Source of the DNA: Phycisphaerales bacterium
GTDB lineage: Bacteria; Planctomycetota; Phycisphaerae; Phycisphaerales; UBA1924
Length of the DNA: 18,042 nt
Assembly (NCBI GenBank): GCA_003511945.1
Contig: DOJA01000169.1
Location: forward strand, 1-18,042
Direction: 5' to 3'
Of this stretch, positions 7,598 through 14,113 are shown one piece after another (within the stretch, counting starts at the first letter, position 1; each line of letters begins with the position of its first letter). The position numbers and the translations under genes are program-made. The notes beneath the pieces are model-generated. The model did not search any database and was not told the DNA's origin. It worked only from the letters and a program-made list of their open reading frames with translations.

Positions 7598-7674
7598 GCG
7601 GGGAACGGGAAGCGGGAAGCGGGAAGCGGAAAGCGGGGAGCGGGGAGCGGACAGCGGGGAGCGGGGAGCGAAGG
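7598..7674. repeat. Tandem heptamer array (GCGGGGA/GCGGGAA)
   Basis: Eleven consecutive 7-base units can be read, five GCGGGGA, two GCGGGAA and single-unit variants ACGGGAA, GCGGAAA, GCGGACA and a degenerate last unit. The array starts six bases before the decarboxylase ATG, on the minus strand, and takes up nearly half of the 173-nt gap to the dioxygenase gene. Because seven is not a multiple of three, gain or loss of a unit would shift any reading frame running through it. Confidence 0.9.
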
Positions 7675-7731
7675 AGAGGAGCTGGTCGGTGCGCACGCCG
7701 CCGGGGCGATCAACCCATCGTCCGCGCCTTC

Positions 7732-7760
7732 CTCTGCGCTCTCCGCGTCTCGGCGGTGAA
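7732..7760. repeat. Single arm of a CGCAGAG-type intergenic repeat
   Basis: Read on the minus strand, this stretch runs ACCGCCGAGACGCGGAGAG and on into CGCAGAG, three roughly 9-nt-spaced units like the CACAGAG element near 2691. No matching second arm was found nearby, so it looks like a half element or a remnant. It sits directly behind the dioxygenase stop. Confidence 0.5.
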
Positions 7761-7764
7761 CTCT

Positions 7765-8319
7765 TCAGGCCTTCGCGGGCTGGGCGCGGTCGATCGAGAA
7801 TGTCCCCGCCCGTTCGATCACGGTGCCGCACCGGCGGCAGGTGCGCCGTTCGCGCGGCCCGCCCCAGAATTCCTCCATGATGACCTTCAGGTCCTCGTCG
7901 ATCTTCTTGAGCCGCCACTCGGCCTTGTGCACCAGGTCATCGCAGTTCGGGCAGTACCACCGGAGCTGGTCGTTCTCGCCCTTGGGGCGGGGAAACTCGA
8001 CGATCAGCCCCACGGTGCCCGCGGGGCGCTGCGGGCGGTGCGGGACCCAGCGGGGCAGCAGGAACAACTCCCCCTGACGGATGATGACATCGTGCGCCGG
8101 GCTTCCGTCGAGCGGACGCACGCGCACCGCGATGTCGCCCTCCAGCTGAAAAAAGAGCTCCTCGGTCGGATTGACATGGAAGTCGTTCCGCGTGTTCGGG
8201 CCGCCCGACACGAAGACGATGACATCCTCCGCCTCGGTGCACAGCTGCTTGTTCGACACCGGCGGCTTGAGATGCTCGCGGTTCTTCTGGATCCACTCGT
8301 GCAGGTTGAACGCCTTCAT
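7765..8319 (-). CDS. nbaC: 3-Hydroxyanthranilate 3,4-dioxygenase
   Basis: 184 residues, as for the bacterial single-cupin enzyme. It uses Fe(II) and O2 to open the ring of 3-hydroxyanthranilate, giving aminocarboxymuconate semialdehyde. Iron ligands are His48, Glu54 and His94, and Arg44 and Arg98 are the substrate-carboxylate candidates (RNDFHVNPTEELFFQ and WVPHRPQRP). Near the C-terminus C123-PN-C126 and C161-RR-C164 form the rubredoxin-like second metal site found in bacterial but not mammalian enzymes. The start ATG 8319 has an AGGAGA ribosome-binding sequence 8 nt upstream on the minus strand, one of few in this locus, which decides the start over an in-frame extension. It lies between the decarboxylase and the tryptophan dioxygenase, with repeat DNA on both sides. 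Confidence 0.96.
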   Translation of the reverse strand: MKAFNLHEWIQKNREHLKPPVSNKQLCTEAEDVIVFVSGGPNTRNDFHVNPTEELFFQLEGDIAVRVRPLDGSPAHDVIIRQGELFLLPRWVPHRPQRPAGTVGLIVEFPRPKGENDQLRWYCPNCDDLVHKAEWRLKKIDEDLKVIMEEFWGGPRERRTCRRCGTVIERAGTFSIDRAQPAKA

Positions 8320-8343
8320 CGCCGCGTCTCCTGATTCCTCGCT

Positions 8344-8364
8344 CCCCCTCCCCCTGGGAGGGGG
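8344..8364. repeat. G/C hairpin of a common intergenic repeat type
   Basis: CCCCCTCCC and GGGAGGGGG form a perfect 9-bp stem with a 3-nt loop, followed by CCGGGGGGAGGG. The sequence resembles a C-run/G-run palindrome found widely between genes in GC-rich bacteria. It lies between kynA and the hydroxyanthranilate dioxygenase gene, so it would be in the leader of the latter. Confidence 0.65.
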
Positions 8365-8424
8365 CCGGGGGGAGGGCCACCCCAAGCATCCAGCATTTCA
8401 TTGCGACCGTCAGGTCCGGCACTC

Positions 8425-8477
8425 CAAAGCCGGGCGGTTCACCCGCGCGGCGCTCGACGACTTCTCAACCGCGGCGC
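8425..8477. repeat. Dispersed 53-bp palindromic repeat, copy 1
   Basis: This segment matches 17156-17208 at 47 of 53 positions without gaps. It contains a hairpin (CCGGGCGG - TTCA - CCGCGCGG region, one mismatch) and ends in CTCAACCGCGGCGC. It begins 11 nt beyond the kynA stop and keeps the same orientation relative to its upstream gene as copy 2 does. It may serve as a transcription end or be a REP-like element. Confidence 0.85.
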
Positions 8478-8488
8478 GAGCCGAAGGG

Positions 8489-9352
8489 TCACAGGTCCTT
8501 GATCTCCGTCCGGACATCCCACAGTTCCGGGAACAGGCGGACCTCGATGACCCGGCGCAGGAACGGTACGCCGCTCGATCCCCCCGTGCCGCGCTTGAAG
8601 CCGATGATCCGCTCGACCGTCTTCATGTGCCGGAAGCGCCACAGGGCGAACTGCTGATCGACATCGACGAGCTTCTCGCACATCTCGTAGGCGTCCCAGT
8701 TCCCCTCGGGGTGCTCGTAGATCCCCTTGAAGACCGGGATGAGGGCGGGGTTCGGCGTGTAGTCCCGGCTCCAGTCGCGCTCGACGCACTCGCGCGGCAC
8801 ACCCATCCCCCGGCGCGCCAGGTGGCGCAGGAACTCGTCGTACAGCCCGGGCGACCGCAGCGCCTCCTCGAGCGGCCCGTAGGCCTCCGGCTGGTGCGCA
8901 AAGACGCGGATGGCGCCCTCGTCCTTGTTGCCCAGCAGGAACTCGATCATCCGGTACTGGTGCGACTGGAACCCGCTCGCCGGCCCCAGCACGCGCCGGA
9001 ACTGGGCGTACTCGGTGGGCGTCAGCGTCTCCAGCACGCTCCACTGCTCGAACAGCTGGCGCTGCACCTGTTTCACCCGCGCCAGGATCTTGAAGCACGG
9101 CTCCAGCCGGTCGCGCCGGACCGAGGCGATCGCCGCACGCAGTTCGTGGATGACCAGCTTCATCCACAGCTCGCTGGTCTGATGCTGGATGATGAAGAGC
9201 ATCTCGTCGTGATGCTCGGGCTTCGAGAGCGGGTGCTGCGCCGAGAGCAGTCGCTCGAGATCCAGGTACGCCCCGTAGGTCAGGCGCCCCTTGAGGTCGG
9301 TGACGATCGACGGTTCCATCTCGCGGTGGGACATGGGCTCGCGGCCCAGCAT
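8489..9352 (-). CDS. kynA: Tryptophan 2,3-dioxygenase
   Basis: 287 residues, like bacterial tetrameric TDO. This haem enzyme opens the indole ring of L-tryptophan to N-formylkynurenine, the entry step of the pathway. The motifs EMLFIIQHQTSELWMKL (50-66), SGFQSHQYR (126-134) and RFRHMKTVERIIG (239-251) are diagnostic. By alignment to the Xanthomonas enzyme, His57 is the distal residue, Tyr115 and Arg119 contact substrate, His242 is the haem ligand, and Thr256 in KRGTGG binds the ammonium group. The first ATG is used; Met7 and Met12 are alternatives, and the conserved part starts near LTYGAYLDLERLL. It is the first gene of the minus-strand arm, with no clear promoter recognised upstream. A 169-nt gap with repeats separates it from the next gene. 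Confidence 0.97.
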   Translation of the reverse strand: MLGREPMSHREMEPSIVTDLKGRLTYGAYLDLERLLSAQHPLSKPEHHDEMLFIIQHQTSELWMKLVIHELRAAIASVRRDRLEPCFKILARVKQVQRQLFEQWSVLETLTPTEYAQFRRVLGPASGFQSHQYRMIEFLLGNKDEGAIRVFAHQPEAYGPLEEALRSPGLYDEFLRHLARRGMGVPRECVERDWSRDYTPNPALIPVFKGIYEHPEGNWDAYEMCEKLVDVDQQFALWRFRHMKTVERIIGFKRGTGGSSGVPFLRRVIEVRLFPELWDVRTEIKDL

Positions 9353-9407
9353 ACCGCCGCGGGGAGACGCCTAGCGTTCTGCGCGGATGACCTCCCCTCC
9401 CCGGTGG

Positions 9408-9426
9408 GACGGGCGGCCCGCCCGTC
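9408..9426. terminator. GC-rich palindrome, possible terminator
   Basis: GACGGGCGGCCCGCCCGTC is a perfect 9-1-9 inverted repeat, foldable as a 7-bp stem with a 5-nt loop. It lies between the small lipoprotein-like ORF and the start of kynA. No T-run follows, so intrinsic termination is uncertain; it may equally be an intergenic repeat. Confidence 0.35.
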
Positions 9427-9463
9427 GCTCCCGTCCCTCTTCGAGTCATTCTGCGAGCGGCCC

Positions 9464-9646
9464 TCAGTCCTCCTCCTGAACTTCCGCGAGCCCGGCAGGG
9501 GCCGGCTCGAGCGTGAGTCCCTCGTGCGCCATCAGATCGCGCTGGCTCGTCGTCCGCACGCAGCCGAGCGGCGCCATCGCCGCCGCCGCGAGCGCCAAGC
9601 GGCGCGTCCACAGCATCACCGTGCGGCTTCGGACCTTGGCTTCCAT
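9464..9646 (-). CDS. Possible small lipoprotein, unknown function
   Basis: A 60-residue frame starting MEAKVRSRTV. It has basic residues, a hydrophobic stretch (RRLALAAAAMAPLGC) and then a Cys at position 29 followed by a polar, acidic tail ending in EVQEED. This looks like a lipoprotein signal, though Pro at -3 of the putative lipobox is unusual. An ATG ten codons later (MLWTRRL) would give a more typical short signal with the Cys at 19. No family is recognised. The region between kynA and the plus-strand phosphatase gene (9353-9836) would otherwise be noncoding. The high GC content makes chance frames common, so this is tentative. It is transcribed toward kynA, and a palindrome separates the two. 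Confidence 0.35.
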   Translation of the reverse strand: MEAKVRSRTVMLWTRRLALAAAAMAPLGCVRTTSQRDLMAHEGLTLEPAPAGLAEVQEED

Positions 9647-9806
9647 GCAGAGGCCTCTCGGTTCCCCCTGGGGCCGTCGCCCCTCCGTCCTCCTCATCGA
9701 CCCTCGGCGGATGGGCCATCATGCCCCCACGGGGCGCGGCGTGTGGCCAGCGCTCCGGCGGCCCCCGGCCCGGTCCGCCCGGCGCAGGCCGACCACAGCC
9801 CGTCCG

Positions 9807-9812
9807 TATAAT
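9807..9812 (+). promoter_or_regulatory. -10 promoter element TATAAT
   Basis: A perfect TATAAT in an otherwise almost AT-free region, 24 nt before the ATG of the secreted phosphatase-family gene. About 17 nt further upstream there is no recognisable TTGACA. Confidence 0.55.
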
Positions 9813-9836
9813 CCGCCCCTCCCCGGAGTCTCACCC

Positions 9837-10868
9837 ATGCGCCGCACCTTCATCGCCCTCAGCGCGGCCCTCGCGCTCCCGATCGTCGCCTCGACCGCCG
9901 CGGGTGACCGCCCGCTCCCCGCCCCCCCCCGCATCGGCGAGGCGGCGCCCAAGGCGCGCACCGAGGGCGCCATCCGGCTGGCCACCTTCAACCTCGAGAA
10001 CCTCTTCGACGGCCGCGACGACCCCAGCAAGGCGGGCGAAGCCGAGGACATCGACGACACCAAGCCCGAGCCCCAGCGCGCCGCGCTGGCCACCATCATC
10101 CGCGCCCTCGACGCCGACATCATCGCGCTCCAGGAGATCGAGTCCTACGACGCGCTCGTCGAGTTCCGCGAGCAGCACCTCAAGGGGCTGGGCTACGACC
10201 ATCTGATGTCGATCGATGTCGGCGAGGAGCGCGGCATCGAGAACGCCGTCATCAGCCGCTTCCCGATCACCGAGGCCCGAGTCTGGCCCAACCTGGCCCT
10301 GGGCGGCGTGCACCCCGACCTCTGGACCGACAAGCCCAACAAGTACGCCGGCCAGCCGCTCGAAATGCGCCGCTCGCCGCTCTTCGTCACCGTCCAAGTG
10401 CCCGCCGGCGCCGCGGGCAACGACGCGCCCTACTCGCTGTCGCTCTTCGTCGTCCACCACAAGAGCGGGCGCGGGAACGAGTACTGGCGCGAGGCCGAGG
10501 CCGGGGGCGTCCTCGCGCTGGTGCAGGAACTCCAGCGCGCCGACCCCGCCCGCAACATCGCGGTGCTGGGCGACTTCAACGCGACGCCCGACGACCGCTC
10601 CGTGCGCCTCTACCTCGACGCCGGGCTCGCCGACCTCCACGCCGAGCGTCCCACCGACCAGCGCGGCATGACCCACGCCAGCGAGCGGGTGATCGACTTC
10701 ATCCTCGTGAACGACAACCTGAAGAAGGAAGTTGCGGTCGGCTCCGCCTTCGTCCTCGGCACGCCCCAGCTGCCGCGCGAAGCCGACTGGCGGACGGCGC
10801 CCAAGCCGCAGGGCTACGCCTCCGACCATGCCCCCGTCGTCGCCGACCTGACGCCCCAGGACCGCTGA
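9837..10868 (+). CDS. Secreted endonuclease/exonuclease/phosphatase-family protein
   Basis: 343 residues. The N-terminus (MRRTFIALSAALALPIVAS, then TAAGD) is a Sec signal peptide, so the protein is exported. The rest is a DNase I-like EEP domain: Asn52 in ATFNLENLF, Glu100 in IIALQEIE, His208 in FVVHHKSG, Asp246 and Asn248 in VLGDFNATPDD, and Asp330-His331 in the terminal SDHAPVVADL. These are the metal-binding and catalytic residues of the superfamily, so the enzyme should be an active phosphodiesterase or phosphatase. Substrate (DNA, phospholipid or small phosphoester) cannot be decided; the NLENLFD start is typical of bacterial extracellular nuclease-like members. The start is set by the signal peptide and by TATAAT 24 nt upstream. 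mnmG follows after 40 nt on the same strand. Confidence 0.9.
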   Translation: MRRTFIALSAALALPIVASTAAGDRPLPAPPRIGEAAPKARTEGAIRLATFNLENLFDGRDDPSKAGEAEDIDDTKPEPQRAALATIIRALDADIIALQEIESYDALVEFREQHLKGLGYDHLMSIDVGEERGIENAVISRFPITEARVWPNLALGGVHPDLWTDKPNKYAGQPLEMRRSPLFVTVQVPAGAAGNDAPYSLSLFVVHHKSGRGNEYWREAEAGGVLALVQELQRADPARNIAVLGDFNATPDDRSVRLYLDAGLADLHAERPTDQRGMTHASERVIDFILVNDNLKKEVAVGSAFVLGTPQLPREADWRTAPKPQGYASDHAPVVADLTPQDR

Positions 10869-10892
10869 TCGAGAGGGCCTCGCCCGACGGGG

Positions 10893-10898
10893 CCTATC
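10893..10898 (+). promoter_or_regulatory. Possible -10 element before mnmG
   Basis: TATCCT lies 10 nt before the mnmG ATG (4 of 6 matches to TATAAT). If used, the message would start about at the initiation codon. The support is weak: no -35 was seen and no ribosome-binding site is present. Confidence 0.25.
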
Positions 10899-10908
10899 CT
10901 TGGCCCCG

Positions 10909-12801
10909 ATGGCCCAGCGAGCCGACGAGTTTGATGTGATCGTGGTGGGGGGCGGGCACGCCGGCGCCGAGGCCGCCTGGGCCTGCGCCAACCTTGGCGT
11001 GCGCACGGCGCTGGTCACCCTCGACCCCTCGAAGATCGGCGTCATGTCCTGCAACCCCGCCATCGGCGGGCTCGCCAAGGGCCAGATCGTGCGCGAGATC
11101 GACGCGCTGGGCGGGCTCATGGCCCGCGCCGCCGACGCCACCGGCATCCACTTCAAGGTGCTCAACACCTCGAAAGGCCCCGCCGTCCGCGGGCCGCGCG
11201 CCCAGTGCGACAGGCACGCCTACGCCCGCGAGGTCCGGCGCCTGCTGGGCACGCGCCCGCAGATCGAGATCGTCCCCGGCGCCGCCGAGCGGTTCATCGT
11301 GGAGCCCCTCAGCGACGCCCGCCCGCGCGTGCGGGGCATCGAGGTCGTGCACGACGGGCGTGCGCGCACGCTCAGCGCCGGCGCCGTGGTGCTCACCACC
11401 GGCACCTTCATGCGCGGGCTGATGCACACGGGCGAGTCCCGCTCCGAGGGCGGACGCATCGGCGAGGCGCCGGCGGTCGGCGTCTCGGCCGCCCTGCGCG
11501 GGCTGGGCTTTGAACTGGGGCGACTCAAGACCGGCACACCGCCCCGGCTCCGGCGCTCGTCGATCGACTGGGACGCCCTCGAACCGCAGACGGGCGACGA
11601 CCCGCCCGCGCCCTTCTCCGACCTGACCGACGCCGATCCCCGCTTCCCGGCGCTCGCGCAGATCGACTGCCGCATCACCTCCACGAACGAGGCGATCCAC
11701 GCCGCCATCCGCGCCAACCTGCACCGGGCGCCGATGTACTCCGGCCAGATCGAGTCCCTCGGCCCGCGCTACTGCCCGAGCATCGAGGACAAGGTCGTCC
11801 GCTTCGCCGGGCGCTCCGCGCACCATGTCTTTCTCGAGCCCGAGTCGCACGAGTCGGACTGGGTGTACTGCAACGGCATCTCCACCTCGCTGCCGCGCGA
11901 TGTGCAGGAGTCCATGGTCCGCGCCATGCCCGGCTGCGCCCGCGCCGAGATCGTGCAGTTCGGCTACGCGGTCGAGTACGACATGGTGCGTCCGCACCAG
12001 ATCGACGCGGGCGCCATGTCCCGGCTCGCAGACGGGCTCTTCCTCGCCGGGCAGATCAACGGCACCAGCGGCTACGAAGAGGCCGGCGCCCAGGGCCTGC
12101 TGGCGGGGCTCAACGCCGCCCGGTTCGCGTCGCAACTGGCCCCGGTCACGCTCGCACGCGACGCGGCGTACATCGGCGTCATGATGGACGACCTGGTCAC
12201 CAAGACGCCCGTCGAGCCCTACCGCATGTTCACCAGCCGCGCCGAGCACCGCCTGCTCCTGCGGGCCGACAACAGCGCCGACCGCCTCACCCCGCTCGGG
12301 CGCGAGTGGGGGCTCGTCGACGACGAACGCTGGCGGCTCTTCGAGCGCCGGAGCGCGGAGCTGGACGCCCTGAACCGCTGCATCGACACCGCGCGCCTCG
12401 ACGCCGAGCCCCTGAGCGCCCGGGTCAGGCGCCCGGACTACACCCCGGACCATCTCCGCGCGGACCTCGCCCGCCTCGCCCCGCTCGCCCCCTGTGTGTG
12501 CCGCCCGAGCGCCCTCGTGACCGCCCTGGCCGAGCGTCAGTACGAGGGCTACATCGCCCGCCACCGCGCCGAGGCGCGCCGCCAGCAGGCGATGGAGCAC
12601 CGGCGCATCCCGGAGTGGCTCGACTACGCCTCCATCCCCGGCCTGCGCACCGAGGCCCGCCAGACCCTCCAGCGCTTCCGCCCGACGACACTCGGACAGG
12701 CCGGGCGTCTCGAGGGCGTCAACCCCGCCGACATCACGCTTGTGCTCGTCGCGCTCTCGCGCGGGCGGCCGGGGAACCGTCCCCTTCACGCGGCCTGCTG
12801 A
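10909..12801 (+). CDS. mnmG: tRNA uridine-5-carboxymethylaminomethyl modification enzyme MnmG
   Basis: 630 residues, the full MnmG/GidA length. With MnmE it installs the carboxymethylaminomethyl group on the wobble uridine of certain tRNAs, using FAD and methylenetetrahydrofolate. The FAD loop GGGHAGAEAA is at 14-23. The signature around SCNPAIGGLAKGQ contains the first active-site Cys (48), and RYCPSIEDKV carries the second (289). KTGTPPRL and SRAEHRLLLRADNSADRLTP are family blocks, and the C-terminal helical MnmE-interaction domain (YASIPGLRTEARQTL, PTTLGQAGRLEGVNPADI) is complete. ATG 10909 is chosen; an in-frame TTG three codons earlier is less likely. No mnmE partner is in the window. 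The 3' end overlaps by 16 nt with a convergent gene. Confidence 0.97.
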   Translation: MAQRADEFDVIVVGGGHAGAEAAWACANLGVRTALVTLDPSKIGVMSCNPAIGGLAKGQIVREIDALGGLMARAADATGIHFKVLNTSKGPAVRGPRAQCDRHAYAREVRRLLGTRPQIEIVPGAAERFIVEPLSDARPRVRGIEVVHDGRARTLSAGAVVLTTGTFMRGLMHTGESRSEGGRIGEAPAVGVSAALRGLGFELGRLKTGTPPRLRRSSIDWDALEPQTGDDPPAPFSDLTDADPRFPALAQIDCRITSTNEAIHAAIRANLHRAPMYSGQIESLGPRYCPSIEDKVVRFAGRSAHHVFLEPESHESDWVYCNGISTSLPRDVQESMVRAMPGCARAEIVQFGYAVEYDMVRPHQIDAGAMSRLADGLFLAGQINGTSGYEEAGAQGLLAGLNAARFASQLAPVTLARDAAYIGVMMDDLVTKTPVEPYRMFTSRAEHRLLLRADNSADRLTPLGREWGLVDDERWRLFERRSAELDALNRCIDTARLDAEPLSARVRRPDYTPDHLRADLARLAPLAPCVCRPSALVTALAERQYEGYIARHRAEARRQQAMEHRRIPEWLDYASIPGLRTEARQTLQRFRPTTLGQAGRLEGVNPADITLVLVALSRGRPGNRPLHAAC

Positions 12802-13964
12802 GCGCCGCCATCGATCGACGCCCGGGCCGCGTCCGCGCTCAGGCGCACCGCCTCACACACGCGCACCAGACGGCGCGCCTCCGCCATCGCGGGCGCGATC
12901 TTCTTCGCCCGCGTCAGCACCCGATGGGCCTCGTCGGCGGCGCCCAGGATCGGCGCAAACCCGAACCCGTCGGCGCTGTTCCGGATCTCCGTCGCCACCG
13001 AGAGCGCCGTGGGGTAGTCGTCGGCGCCGATGGCGGCATTCAACTGACGCCCCAGGCGCCGGAACTCCGCCAGCACCTCGCGGGCCGTCGTGACCGAGAG
13101 GTCCTTGGGCAGTTCGATCACCATCCCGGCGTCGACGCCGCAGGCCCCGTCGGAGGGGCGCAGGAACTCCGCCGCCGCCCGCTGCAGGAGCTCGGTCTTG
13201 AAGGGCTTGAAGATCATCTCGCTCGCGCCCGCGGAGATGGCCGTGATGCGCAGCTCCTGATCGATGTTGGCCGACACGAGCACGATGGGCGTCGCGTGCC
13301 CGGCGCCGCGGATGCGCCCGACCAGCTCGATGCCGTCGCAGTCGGGCAGCCCGTAGTCGATGAACGCCATCCCCGGCTCCTGGCTCATCATCTCGACCGC
13401 CCCGCCAGCGGTGCCCGCCACCACCACCTCCACCGCGGTCCCATCGAACGCCTTCTGGAACAGGCGCACATCGAGCGTGCTGTCCTCGACCAGCAGCACC
13501 CGCCCGCGCAGCGAACCGGGGTCCACGCTCTCTGCGTGGAACAGGTACTCGTCGTTCACCTGGAGGAAGTAGTCCCGCGGCTCCGCCTCCGCGTCCAGCA
13601 CCAGCCCGATGTCGTGCACCCGACCCTCGATGTGCCGGCACCGCACCACCGTCGCGGGGAGGATGTTCGAGCCCCCGTCCACCCGCCGGATCGCGACCCG
13701 GCAGCGCCCGCCCTTGTGCATGAACCCGCCGTGCAGCAGCGCCACGCCCGTCCGCGACATGTTCCGCAGCACCACAGCGAAGTGGATCACCCCCCCGTGC
13801 TGGTCCTGCACGGTCAGCAGCCCGCGCTGGGACTGCATGATCCACCGCTTGTTGCGCCGCTTCGCGTCGCCCGCGCCGGCGCTCGCGCGGTTCAGCCGCG
13901 CAATGAGATGGTCCAGCTCGCCCTTGCCGAGCCGGAGCGCATCATGAACAACGCCATGGTCCAT
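12786..13964 (-). CDS. PilZ - receiver - degenerate Hpt-like protein (paralogue 1)
   Basis: 392 residues. An N-terminal region (about 36-130) looks like PilZ: R36-RNK-R40 fits RxxxR and N68-M-S70-RT-G73 fits [D/N]xSxxG, the c-di-GMP contacts. A receiver domain follows (about 155-270) with acidic pair Glu160-Asp161, phospho-acceptor Asp203 in FIDYGLPD, Ser231 and Lys253 in FKPF. The C-terminal helices (about 293-375) resemble an Hpt domain, but Thr326 stands where the phospho-histidine should be (TEIRNSADGFGF). No output domain is seen, so it probably acts by protein contacts. Start ATG 13964 is preferred because GGGGAG lies 8 nt before it and its paralogue starts at the matching place; a longer frame to 14027 exists. 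It overlaps the mnmG end by 16 nt. Its target is unknown. Confidence 0.85.
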   Translation of the reverse strand: MDHGVVHDALRLGKGELDHLIARLNRASAGAGDAKRRNKRWIMQSQRGLLTVQDQHGGVIHFAVVLRNMSRTGVALLHGGFMHKGGRCRVAIRRVDGGSNILPATVVRCRHIEGRVHDIGLVLDAEAEPRDYFLQVNDEYLFHAESVDPGSLRGRVLLVEDSTLDVRLFQKAFDGTAVEVVVAGTAGGAVEMMSQEPGMAFIDYGLPDCDGIELVGRIRGAGHATPIVLVSANIDQELRITAISAGASEMIFKPFKTELLQRAAAEFLRPSDGACGVDAGMVIELPKDLSVTTAREVLAEFRRLGRQLNAAIGADDYPTALSVATEIRNSADGFGFAPILGAADEAHRVLTRAKKIAPAMAEARRLVRVCEAVRLSADAARASIDGGAQQAA

Positions 13965-13972
13965 GAGAACGA

Positions 13973-13978
13973 CTCCCC
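13973..13978 (-). promoter_or_regulatory. Ribosome-binding site GGGGAG before PilZ-receiver paralogue 1
   Basis: On the minus strand GGGGAG lies 8 nt upstream of ATG 13964. It supports this start over the in-frame extension to 14027. Confidence 0.5.
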
Positions 13979-14113
13979 GGGTGTCGCCGTCGCGGCCGCG
14001 CTCGCCCCGGCGGGGGACCATCGGCAATTCCGGGGTTTCCCATGGTCAAGACCGGGGAGAATCTCATCCAAGGCGGGGCCTCCGTCGCCCCGACGCCCGC
14101 CGATTGCGGGGGG

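Noticed and set aside
7592..7918. N-terminal extension of the decarboxylase through the repeats
   Set aside because: The added peptide is repeat-encoded (PRSPLSAPRSPLS-like) and antisense-overlaps nothing meaningful; the metal-binding DLHTH must be near the N-terminus.
9921..9930. Run of 9 C within the secreted phosphatase gene as a phase-variation tract
   Set aside because: Codes for Pro in a Pro-rich linker after the signal peptide, and is ordinary at this GC content.
10894..12789. 631-aa minus-strand open frame opposite mnmG
   Set aside because: Shadow of mnmG; long stop-free antisense frames are expected at this GC content and no motif is seen.
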